Below are positions 10,770 to 19,884 of a stretch of 28,254 nt of DNA, one piece after another; within the stretch, counting starts at the first letter, position 1; each line of letters begins with the position of its first letter. Source of the DNA: Sperchopsis tessellata (lineage: Eukaryota > Arthropoda > Insecta > Coleoptera > Hydrophilidae); contig JAWQRN010000574.1 of assembly GCA_033557685.1 (NCBI GenBank), positions 1-28,254 on the forward strand. The letters run 5' to 3'. Below the pieces are notes generated by a model. That model worked only from the letters and a program-made list of their open reading frames with translations, did no database searches and had not been told where the DNA came from. The translations under genes and the position numbers were made by a program.

Positions 10770-11521
10770 CTGAAATACATTGATGATATGGTCAGCTTAT
10801 ATGTAAAACACTACAAGAATGTTAGCAATGAAAACATTCAAGACTAAGTAATAGCGACTAAATGCTACATAAAATTTATTTCAAACGACAAAATCAGTTA
10901 CAGATGACACATGCAGAAAATGTAATTAAACAAAGGAAACAATAGATCGCATAACATGTGGATGTAAACTACTGGCTAGATTAGAACATACAGAAAGACA
11001 CAACTCAGCCGGAAAAATAATATACCAAGCAATAGCACAAAAGTACAAATTAAAACACACCAGAAACTATACTAGAAAACAAAACTACAAACTGTTCTGG
11101 GACAGATCAATATACACACATAAAACTATAGCGCACAATAGACCAGATTAAACACTAGAAGACAAAAAACAAAACATTACACACCCAATTGATATGGAGG
11201 TTCCTTACGATGTAAACATAACACAAAAATACAGCGAAAAAATTGAAAAATATTAACTATGTGCAGCGCCTCGGTAGTCGTATAGTTTGTAGCTTTGGAG
11301 TTTCAACTATTCGACTACGGGGTGGCTCGAGTTTGATCATAGTCCCGGCGAAAAATTAACTATTAGCAATCATCATCTCAGTCACTGGAATCACTCCACA
11401 TACATTCATCAAACCCCTATTCCAATTAAATCTTCCACAGAACATACATGACCGAACACAAAAAGTAGTAATTTTAAAAACTTGCCATATTGTCAGAAAG
11501 TTTTTAAACCAACAATTGTAA
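10770..11521 (+). pseudogene. R2/R4-type LINE copy 1: YIDD box joined to CCHC knuckle and restriction-like endonuclease
   Basis: YIDDM (10776-10790) is the RT catalytic box. Only about 15 codons later the sequence reads NIQD-stop-VIATK-x-YIKFI, which in copy 2 reads SIQDKAVITRNYTKYI, so the thumb and linker are missing and the copy is internally deleted. Next come CRKCN (10912-10926) and GCKLLARLEHTERHNSAGKI, the C-x2-C...H...C knuckle with its histidine position now arginine. LFWDRSIYTHKTIAHNRPD (to 11148) then spans 14 codons to ID in ITHPIDMEVPYD and EKIEKY. This RPD-x14-D spacing is that of the R2-group restriction-like endonuclease. After a 94-bp tRNA-like insertion the protein resumes as ISVTGITPHTF and ends VILKTCHIVRKFLNQQL-stop (11519-11521). 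Nicking the target and priming is the family's role; this copy is inactive. Confidence 0.85.
11261..11354 (+). mobile_element. tRNA-like SINE (94 bp) inserted in LINE copy 1
   Basis: A 94-bp insertion splits the LINE endonuclease coding sequence just after EKIEKY. It is flanked by perfect 9-bp direct repeats ATTAACTAT (11252-11260 and 11355-11363), a target-site duplication. The insert has an A-box-like TAGTCGTATAG (11275-11285) and a B-box-like GAGTTTGATCA (11329-11339) and ends in GGCGAAAA. Its size and boxes fit a tRNA-derived RNA polymerase III unit with almost no body. It could be a truncated SINE or a retroposed tRNA-like transcript. The host protein resumes cleanly after it, so the insertion is certain even if the family name is not. 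Confidence 0.8.
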
Positions 11522-11639
11522 TTCTAATTAGACATAGTACTAGCCCGTCTACTTCGATTAACCCCACTGTTAAATTTGAGAGAATTCAATCAAGATATAA
11601 AAAAATAATAATACTTGATATGCAGATTGGGCAGTAATA

Positions 11640-12932
11640 TCAAAGGAAAAAAACAAGAAAAAAGTCACACATTACAAAATAACACAGATATAATAACAAA
11701 CATGGAATAAAATGAATACTACAAGTGTCTAGGGTATAACCAACATATTAAAATTAATCACAGAAAATCAACGCATGCAGTACCCATACACCTTCGGCAT
11801 TATAAAATGGAGCCACATAGACCAAGAAGCCCTAAATTCACTCACACGGACAACATGTTATAGATAAAGAATAATTACTAAGAAAAGAAGGAGAAAGAGG
11901 TTTGATAGATATAAAAGATATGCACTATAGACAAATAAAAAACCTACGTCCCTACTTCTACAATAAACAAGCAAAAAAACAGAGTACATCGTACGTTCAT
12001 CAACCTAGATACTACGAACCTTACATCTCAATGGTCACGCTAAAATTATAACTAACAAAATAACTTAAAACGATGTAAATATAGAGAGCTGAAAAAATAA
12101 GACGCTAAATGTTAAGCACACAGAAACACATGGATAGAAATGCTGTTGGATGCTTGGTTAACAAAAGGAAATATATTTGTCGAAATAGAAGAATTCATGA
12201 TATCAATTCAGGATAAGGCAGTAATCACTAGGAATTACACAAAATACATAGTAAAATACAGCAAAGTTGTAACAGATACATTCAGAAAATCCAACGAACT
12301 TTTCCAGTTTTTCTATACTCATTTTTATACTATAGTTTCTCTGGCTGAATAGACTCAGCTCTCAAGCCGAATAAATAAAAAAAAAAATGGAAGATGCCCA
12401 ATAATAGCATCAACAGGCTATACATTCAGATGTAACAACAGAGCCAAATACATGTACCAGGACTTAACTACAAACACATAAAGACACACACCCCTACAAA
12501 CAAATACGCGCCCTCAAATGTACTAGAAAATGAAGAAACAAAATTGAACCGGAATTGAAGACATAAACACTGACAAGACAATAATGCAAATCATCCAAAT
12601 AACAAAAATACATAAATAAACCAAAAATATACACAATTCATAGATATATCTATACCAAATCAATCCAACATAGAAAAGAAGTACGGTAAAAAATATAGAA
12701 ATGTATTCCATTGGTTGAGGAAATAAAATAAATAACAATGGGAACAATGAAAAGTAACAATAATACCAAACATTCTTTCAAGCTCTGGAATCACACCATA
12801 TTCACTCCCTGGTAGCCTAGATTTAATAAATCTATATTTAAATTCATAACAAAACAAAAATTAGTTGTTCTAGACACCTTTTCACTGACCAGAAAATTTC
12901 TTAGTGACACTGCCCCCAACAATAGACTATAA
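11640..12932 (+). pseudogene. R2/R4-type LINE copy 2: linker, CCHC knuckle and endonuclease (5' part missing)
   Basis: This second copy of the same LINE type starts in the region after the RT: YKCLGYNQHIKI (about 11720-11755, the YKYLG segment), then a W-SHIDQEALNSLTRTTC segment (about 11810-11855), EGERGLIDIKDMHYRQIKNL (about 11890-11950), and a 70-codon frame (12140-12352) with DAWLTKGNIFVEIEEFMISI, QDKAVITRNYTKYI and TFRKSNE, where the knuckle's CRKC has become FRKS. The nuclease region follows in pieces: YTQFIDISIPNQSNIEKKYG, IIPNILSSSGITPYS and, in a clean last frame, KLVVLDTFSLTRKFLS ending at a stop 12930-12932. The C-terminal segment matches copy 1 in order and wording (SVTGITPHTF; CHIVRKFL). 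It has decayed through many stops, and the first catalytic PD is not readable. Confidence 0.8.
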
Positions 12933-13059
12933 CCGAAGACTGTAGCTTGGCCATTAAAGTTGGTTGCTTACCATCAAAATACTGAGATAAGCTAGTCAGA
13001 AACAAAATAATTATAATTATAACGAATGTAGTATTTCTCGAACATCACGAATCATCTCC

Positions 13060-14290
13060 GCTGTATCAAGCAATAGTCGCTGCACACCTATTTCCGGTAC
13101 TCAACCTTAGTGGGAGAGAATTACAGCAAGCTGCCTTGGATAAAATGACAAGATGGCATAAAGATGGATATGAATGTGTTTGACAAAAATAAGACAACAG
13201 CTTTCATCATTGCCAAAGCAACAATCTGTAAAATACGACCAACACTAATTGCTAAAATGTCAGAACCTAGCACAAGATCTTAATAAAGTAGAAGTTGGAC
13301 AGCTTATGCAATCCGATGCTGCAGTAATTTCTATTACATTGGAGAAACATTTTGAGATACTGCATCTTGAATCTCAGACACGGTGAAGATATAAAAATGT
13401 GTAGTACAATATAGTGAACAAATTCCTGGGCATGTTGTTAATAAAAAAAATAATAATACGCGATATGTCTTTTAGATCAAGAGCTTAAAAATATAGTTAA
13501 GTAGTAACAATTAGTCATCTAGTATGTTTAGATGATCATACGCTGTATCCTAGTTCCACAAAGCATCGTAATATACTTTTAAGCATTACCAGTAGATTTA
13601 AGAAATCCATACACATTAATATAGAATAAAAAATGCAAATCTGCTCTACTCTAACGTGGTAATTTAACCTTAACAACGGGCTTTCTGATTGATGGTGAAT
13701 ATATAATTAAAGATATGGTTGAGAAAACCAGTTATAAGTATCTGAAGGTTTTACATCTGCGAAGAATGAATCATACTAGAAGTAAAAAAAATTGATATAC
13801 AATGTTCAGCATGGAAGCACTATGATTCTTAAAACACATTTAAATATGAGCAGCAACACATTAAATCTATTTAACTGTATGTATTCCCTTATTAGCATAT
13901 TCTTTGGAATCATTACGTAGTCACACACCGATCTTGAACATATTCCCAGTATGACGCGTGTCACATTAATAAAACACCGACTGCGCCATTCAAAAACTGC
14001 AAAAAAGCCAAGTCTCCTTGCCAATTGAAAATGGGGGAATATAAATGTTTACACATCCCAAATTAATAGCTACAGAGAATATTTGAATAGCAAAGACATA
14101 GGAAATTTTCGAGGCTAATGGTGAGAAACACAACTGAGACTGAATATACATGATTTACATAAGAGACAAAAACTAGTCCACCTATAAACTCATGCAGAAA
14201 TAGTAGCAAAAATAATTAAGTAGTATCTATGGCTAAAAACAGGGATCCTTTATGGTGAAACCACCAGTAGTTGAAGAAATTAAAATTAAC
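13060..14290 (+). pseudogene. R2/R4-type LINE copy 3: RT end and linker (3' part missing)
   Basis: From about 13110 the plus strand reads LSGRELQQAALDKMTRWHKD and, after a frame change, MNVFDKNKTTAFIIAK, a typical end-of-palm/thumb segment of a LINE RT. From 13681, FLIDGEYIIKDM and SYKYLKVLHLRRMNHT match the YKYLG segment seen in copy 2. Then HTDLEHIPSMTRVTLIKHRL (about 13920-13980), SLPIENGGI (about 14010-14040) and WLKTGILYGETTSS (about 14229-14270) follow in the same order as copy 2's SHIDQEALNSLTR, EGERGLID and AWLTKGNIFVE. No CCHC knuckle or nuclease was found downstream, so this copy stops before them. The first segment (13110-13250) might belong to a different LINE; the later segments are the better evidence. 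All are non-functional. Confidence 0.65.
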
Positions 14291-15550
14291 ATGCATTTAC
14301 ATAGCTGTTAATTTAGTCACTAATTTGGTTCCTGGTACTTTGATTTATATATGACATCTAGCTACATCGTTCCCTCCGCCATTTTAAATACATGCCATGG
14401 CTGTTTAAGTACGCTCTACTTATGAAAATATCTATCCACTTCAAAGAAATAAATATAAAAAAACAATTATAACAATATTTTTTTATTCATTTTTAGCTGG
14501 TTGTTCAAAACTATAATATCAAAATACGGGAAACTCCTAATTAAACTTCGGCAGATCTGCCAAGCAAAACTCATTTTAAAATTTTCTTGTGGTCAATTTC
14601 ATGTGGGTATTGTGTACATGAATATTTCAAATTTCATATTTTGGTTTACAGCGTGCATCAGACATGTGTTGAGTAATTGTCATGCTGAGTAATTGTCAAG
14701 TAGAGTTTTTGACTTTATTGACCTAGGCACTATTTGTTAAAATATAAATTTTGAGATAGTAAACCCCACCACCAACCACTAATTTGTGTTCATTGTGTTT
14801 CGTCTTTGAGGGTATAGAAAAGTGCGTTCACTTTACATAGGTTCTTATTAGTAATGACGATGTCTAACTTCATAAACTGTGCGGTAAGTTGTGGCGACAG
14901 GTGTATGTAAATATTTTAGAAATGAACTACGAGTAAACATGTTGTGTAATCTATTTTGTCTCAGGATAACGGTGTCTATATGCCATAAATATACTGAAAC
15001 ATAAAGCGAAGGAAGAAATCGATTCAATCGCGCAGTAAAAATGCATGACTATTCCAGCCAAACAAGGCGAGTAGCGCTTATTGACACACCAAAATCTGAC
15101 AATAAAATATATTATCGAAAAAAAAAATATGTAATTTGAAAATAGAAGAATATCAGAAATTATTCATTAGTGGCATTTAGGAGTTATGTTTGCTTACGTA
15201 CTTGTATTGCAACAAATATAGTTTATAGGTAAAACAAGCCAGAATATCGGCTTGATAATTACTCAGCATACGAGTGGTATACGCTGTAAACCAAAATATA
15301 CAGCTTTAGGTATTGATTTAAATAATTTATAACTGGAAATTGATAATGAGAATTTCAAAATGTTTAGTACTGAACGTACTCAACAATAACGTGTTTTTTT
15401 TTTAAACTGTGTCACATAAAAAACGAGAGAATTATGCTTAATATACTTACCTAATTTACGAGAGCATATCAGGTAAACAATTCGTCCACCTAGTAACAAC
15501 AGTATTCCGTTAAATAATACATTCAATCATACATGATCCATCTTTGTGTT
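14291..15550. other. AT-rich interval without a recognised gene
   Basis: No TE or gene was recognised. Two small features are visible: a 13-bp direct repeat TGAGTAATTGTCA at 14670-14682 and 14686-14698 (16-bp period), and a short frame ATG-ACG-ATG starting at 14864 that runs into a GCG|GTAAGT donor-like site at 14884. The latter is only ten codons or fewer and is not enough to call an exon. Confidence 0.35.
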
Positions 15551-15780
15551 GAGTGCCAAAATTAGCTCTGGTCTATCTTTGGTCACCCTGGTCTTGGTCT
15601 CCTGCTTTTCTGTTTCCCTTTTGTTTCTTTTTCGTTGTTAGCATGTATTTTCTTACACACTGTTTTCGGCTGCTGATCTGTCAGACAGATCAGAAAACAA
15701 TATATCCTCTCATGCCTTTTGTAGTGGATTTTTTTCTACTTAATTTTCAGTCTGGCCTCAATCCTACCTTTTAACTATAT
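15551..15780. other. Pyrimidine-rich stretch with a 21-bp perfect palindrome
   Basis: The plus strand is rich in C and T, like the antisense of LINE coding sequence elsewhere in this window. The minus-strand translation is basic (for example KSRRPRPG) but I cannot place it in a family. CTGATCTGTC-A-GACAGATCAG at 15673-15693 is a perfect inverted repeat with a one-base centre. Outer arms TGTTTT (15661-15666) and AAAACA (15694-15699) extend it with a six-base bulge on the left. Confidence 0.5.
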
Positions 15781-17349
15781 AGCTTCTGTCAACCTTACTG
15801 ACATGGAAATGTATACTCTTAAGTCATTGTATTAGTTTCTTAAAATTATTCTCATATCCTCCATATTACGAGTTTTTCAATAACTATATTACTGAAATTT
15901 TTCTCTTGAGAAGTTTAATTGTTTTTGTTTTTCGTAGAAACAGCCCATCGACCTTGCACTATTATTTATCTATCTCTGCATTTTCATCTGTTGGTACTCT
16001 TTGACACATTCAGGTAGAGATTTGTTATCATTCTACTAAATAGTTAATATAAATTTATACCATATACATAATAAAATAATTAACCTACATTTGTATTTTT
16101 TTTAATTACAATCCTTAAAGTTTTAATATACTTATACTCCTTCACTGCTCTCTACTGTTGTTCCATTAAAACGATCTTGTGATCAAAATCTCTTAACTTA
16201 ATTTCTATCATACTCAACTAGTTCCCGTTATCACACCAATAATATGGTTTCAATTTCGTATGCTATGCCGATGATTTATTTTGATGAAACACATTTAAAG
16301 TGAGATTTCATTTAAATTTTGACGGTATTAAAGATTAATTGTATACAATTTTAAACGACCAGTGCTGCCGCTTTCTCTCTGTGACAACAAATTTATAATC
16401 TGATATATTTTTTAAATCATTATCGGCTATTGGAAATCAATCTGTAAATTTCTTTAATATGCCTTGAACGCAACATATTTACGTTTTAAAATTTCGTTCG
16501 TTTTATATCCTATAAATGTTGCGTTATGAAAATATATTTCTAAGTACTGTATTTAAAATCACTATCCTAGATTGGTTTTTAGCTTTAAATATTCTAGCTA
16601 TGCATAAGCAAAACCAAGATATTATGTGCAGTATCTGAACTACCATTTTGTTTCAATAAAAATTTCCAGAGCCTCTGCAAATTATTTGGGCCAAAGTTTA
16701 TATCACTGTTATTGTATTGATGGAGTGAAAAACTTTATCGTTGCATATTAGCTGCGTAATTTCCACGACTTTCTTAAAACAACTGCTCTTTTGTTTAGGT
16801 ATTTTATCGGTGATACACAATATTTGTAAAGTCCCATGCGCAGATTAAAACAAATGTTATATAGCACAGTCAACCAATTTCCAAAAACCCGGAATCAAGT
16901 CTCATAATACTAATACCTTAAATTAAAATAATAACGTCGCAACGTTAAAACAGTACCAGTCTACAAACCATAAATTTATCTTCGAAGACCTCGTAATACT
17001 AGATAAATAAACAAATAATAAAGCTAGAAATATATTAGAAATAATTCACTTTAAAAAACTTCAACATCTTACAATAAATAATAGGAAAGATATAAAAAAA
17101 CTAAACACCGAAAAGCAGTTGGTTTTAATAATGACGCAGCTAATACGTCATACAAAAATTTAGACAGCAACCAATAATTATATAAGTACAACCTAAAAAC
17201 CTATAATTTTATTAAAAACTGTTTGATAACATAATTATATTATAATTCCTTATATGAATATCACTGATGACAATTCATAAGAACCTGTTAATTAAAAACG
17301 TTCTATTACAGATAGGAAATATGATTAAGTAAAAATATATGTATTGAAA
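15781..17349. other. AT-rich interval without a recognised gene
   Basis: Neither strand shows a recognisable coding motif, RNA gene or long repeat. The composition is uniformly AT-rich up to the target-site duplication of the SINE that follows. Confidence 0.4.
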
Positions 17350-17670
17350 AAGAAGAAAATAATAGCAATTTCGTCAGATCAGTGGCTACGTACTAGGCTA
17401 CTAAGGGGTCTCGGGTTCGATACTCAGACGCGGTCAGCTTTTCGTGGCTAGGGAAAAGTCTTTGGGGACTCGTCTTCCAGAAGGGACGTAAAACTGTGGG
17501 TCCCGTGTATCATAGGTAAATGATGACCACATGCTCGTTAAACAACCAAATTTCACTGGGTAAGGCAAAATTACCAGGTATGGGAACCTAGTCCCTGGTG
17601 TCGGTGATTGGTCATAGTAGCGGAAACAGGACGACGTTAAAGGAACAAAGAAACAAGCAAGAAGAAAATA
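17350..17670 (+). mobile_element. tRNA-derived SINE (~297 bp) with 12-bp target-site duplication
   Basis: The body (about 17362-17658) is markedly GC-richer than its surroundings. It is bounded by identical 12-bp direct repeats AAGAAGAAAATA at 17350-17361 and 17659-17670. Near its 5' end it has an A-box-like TGGCTACGTAC (17383-17393) and a near-consensus B box GGTTCGATACT (17414-17424), spaced as in a tRNA gene. A long non-tRNA body follows. It would be transcribed by RNA polymerase III and mobilised by a partner LINE; no partner can be named. An 81-codon minus-strand frame through the body is incidental. The exact duplication suggests a fairly recent insertion compared with the LINE fossils nearby. 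Confidence 0.85.
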
Positions 17671-17739
17671 TATCATCAAGATGGGTACTATTCAAAATAA
17701 ATATGTGTTTATATAAAGGCCTTTACATCCTAACTCCCT

Positions 17740-17759
17740 ATATATTTATATCTATATAT

Positions 17760-17798
<39 letters not shown>
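17740..17798. repeat. (TA)n microsatellite at the 3' end of a LINE fragment
   Basis: An imperfect TA-rich run (17740-17768) leads into a pure TA array at about 17769-17797. It abuts, within a few bases, the 3' end of the minus-strand RTE-like fragment that follows. This is where a LINE's simple-sequence tail would sit. Confidence 0.9.
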
Positions 17799-17799
<1 letters not shown>

Positions 17800-18420
17800 T
17801 TCTACCTTTCGGTGTAGACGTTGGTTTTTTTAAACCTTCTTTATGAATTTCTTCCACTCTATTAAGTTCTGTGCCGGTCTTTTTGCTTCCATCAATGTTC
17901 AATTTCTCTCCATTATATACTTTTCTATGTTATTTTCCTATGTACATCTCGGTATTCTTCTTTGTGGTTTTTCCTGTATTCCTGCTCTTCACATTCTTTT
18001 AGTTGTTCTCACCTCTTCCATTATTTGTAAATGTTCCCACCATCCTATCTCTCTTTCCTTAATATAGTCCATTAATGATTTTATTACTGGGTCCTTTCCT
18101 TATTCTGTCCTTTGATCGATCTTAAGCATTTAATTTCTACTGCTTGCATCTTACTTTTCGTCCTTCTTGTTAACATCCATGTCTCGCATCAATAAGTTAA
18201 AAGCGTCTAAATACTGCTTTGAATATTGTTTGTTTGTCTTTTTTGCAACTTCCTTCTTTCTTATAAACTTTCTGATCATCATATGGTACGTTTTCATTGT
18301 TTACTCAATTCTCTCGTTAATGTCAGGAACTTCGCTCCCCGATAGGAAGATATTATCATGTCTATTTTTTTCAATATTTCGTTTCATGTAGAAACATCCT
18401 TAGAAACTTGAACTGCAAAT
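17800..18420 (-). pseudogene. RTE-like LINE: C-terminal part of the RT protein (degenerate)
   Basis: Read on the minus strand from about 18390, the fragment gives LSGSEVPDINERIE (the 'eFkYLG...ei..RI' region), MIRKFIRKKEVAKKTNKQ, LLMRDMDVNKKDEK, then SLMDYIKEREIGWWEHLQIM (about 18075-18010) with EEVRTTKRM, IPRCT-stop-E, IEKYIMERN, TLMEAKRPAQNLIEWKKFIK. This is the 'YGSE(T/S)W...RRI-G...R.EIGWWGHLxRM...R.PRxxW...A-x-dR-x-W' C-terminal tail of insect RTE-like elements. Its palm and fingers are absent here. The 3' end abuts the (TA)n array. Many stops and frame changes are present. The neighbouring plus-strand LINE has a different orientation, so they are separate insertions or an inversion. Confidence 0.75.
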
Positions 18421-18734
18421 AACAAAACCTAGAGCAAGTTTTACAAGATGGGGAAAAAGTAGGATTAACTCAAAAAATCTGACATTTACAGGCGAGATGG
18501 TGCAAAGGAGGTATACAAGCATTAAAATACAAAAGATCACTACAATATATAAATGACTAATGATGTATGATACAGAATTAACTAAATCACTGTAAAGTTG
18601 TAAGTAAAAATTTAAGACATAATGTAAGTTTTTAATTTTTTTAAAAAAAAGTCTTGAGTTAATGATTGAGTTAATGTAAATATTGTTTAAAGTTACTGTA
18701 CTTTTTATTGAGTAGATTTTACAGCAAAAGTAGG

Positions 18735-19720
18735 AGAAAAATAACAAGAAGATTATGTTGTAAGTGCATTCGGCTTTGGAAGAAGAGAAAGTGTGTATTT
18801 AGAAAATACTATGTTCGTTAGACTCAAATCAAAAACTTTGACTACGCCTATGAAGCCATACTACAAGCGATATAGAAGCATAAGTGCAACAAACAGTTAT
18901 AATAGAGACGTATATTTGGGAAATCCTCACTTGGTTAGAAAGTTTTACGCAGACGTTCCAATAGTATTACCCTCAGAAGTGACACATGCTTTGCAACCAA
19001 TGAAGTGTGGGCAAGCAGCAGGTGAAGACGAGATCTCGTTTGCCGCACTAAAATTGCTTGATATGTAATAGTTCTACCAAAATCTTGCGTAGAATATAAA
19101 ATGATACCAGCATTTTGGAACAAGGCAACCATATTTGAATCCATACAAAAGGAAATGAAGAAGACCTGAAAAATACCGTTCAATCAACTACATCTTTGGG
19201 TATAATATCCCTATTAAGATAATTATGGTCCGCTTTATAAATATATTCGATTAATACCAATACTTGGAACAGGCACGTTTTTGTAGATAAAATAGCATTA
19301 TTTTCAACATTTATACAGTGCTAACTATGCCACTATGTTTTATTTTTATACACTGCGAGAACGCATATGTTTCCACATTCCATCTGTTATCATTCAACTA
19401 ATTCAAAATATTTATGAAAAAGTCAATAGTATCAAGAAAGTTGTTCCGTGCAACTCTAGAGTAACTGTTCCGGGAACTTGATTGTGAAGAAAGATCATAA
19501 AATATTTGGAGAATATCTTACCAATTTGTGATTTACGGATGATAGTATAAATGTAGGCATTAGAATGATCGTAGTAAAATAAAAGTGATGCTTAATGAAC
19601 CAGCTCTACCAGCTAATGCGTATATCAAGGGTACACTAATCGAAACATCATACTTATAATTGTGCAAGCTCATAATGATAGTAGAAGACGTCTAAGCAAC
19701 ATATTTATCAGTGATAACTA
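18735..19720 (+). pseudogene. RTE-like LINE: reverse transcriptase fragment on the plus strand
   Basis: A 91-codon frame (18793-19068) contains SEVTHALQPMKCGQAAGEDE followed by ISFAALKLL, the 'EV..A...MK.GKA.G.DEI..E.LK' start of an RTE-type RT. In shifted frames it continues with IPAFWNKATIFESIQKE (the 'IP..W..a.I..I.KKG' segment, about 19112-19160), SVIIQLIQNIYEKVNSIKK (about 19380-19440), and GEYLTNL-stop-FTDDSI, where FTDD at 19532-19543 is the catalytic FADD box with alanine changed. KVMLNEPALPANAYIKGTLI follows (about 19590-19640). The upstream SAFGFGRRE near 18760 could be the end of an APE-type endonuclease domain, but this is uncertain. Numerous stops make this a fossil copy. Confidence 0.8.
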
Positions 19721-19784
19721 TGCTAGTTAGACATGGACATTTAAGTCTCACATATTCAGAAGATCCAAACAAAATAAATAAGTA

Positions 19785-19884
19785 TTGACAGCCGTATGCT
19801 GGGTTCGAGTCTTAGTGACAGAAGACGCTGTGCATTGATAAGATGTCATACTGGGGTCATAGTATGGGCGGTGGGCATATAATC
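19785..19884 (+). mobile_element. Possible SINE remnant with a B box
   Basis: A short GC-richer stretch with GGTTCGAGTCT at 19802-19812, matching the tRNA B-box consensus at nearly every position. No convincing A box or target-site duplication was found, so it may be a 5'-truncated SINE head or chance. It lies between two LINE fragments of opposite orientation. Confidence 0.35.

Noticed and set aside
11275..11339. A genuine tRNA gene in LINE copy 1
   Set aside because: The perfect flanking duplication shows a retroposed insert; the boxes diverge from consensus and no acceptor stem of seven pairs is evident.
12523..12857. Two minus-strand frames of 74 and 65 codons
   Set aside because: Antisense of the A-rich plus-strand LINE copy 2.
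17383..17424. A genuine tRNA gene
   Set aside because: Boxes are present but no cloverleaf arms could be assembled, and the boxes head a ~297-bp element with target-site duplications, so a SINE.
17434..17846. 81- and 82-codon frames across the SINE
   Set aside because: They lie on opposite strands through the SINE body and the TA array, and neither resembles a protein family.
18400..18747. 115-codon minus-strand frame, hydrophobic
   Set aside because: It is T-rich on the reading strand, low in complexity and has no family motif; such frames arise easily opposite A-rich DNA. It lies between two LINE fragments.
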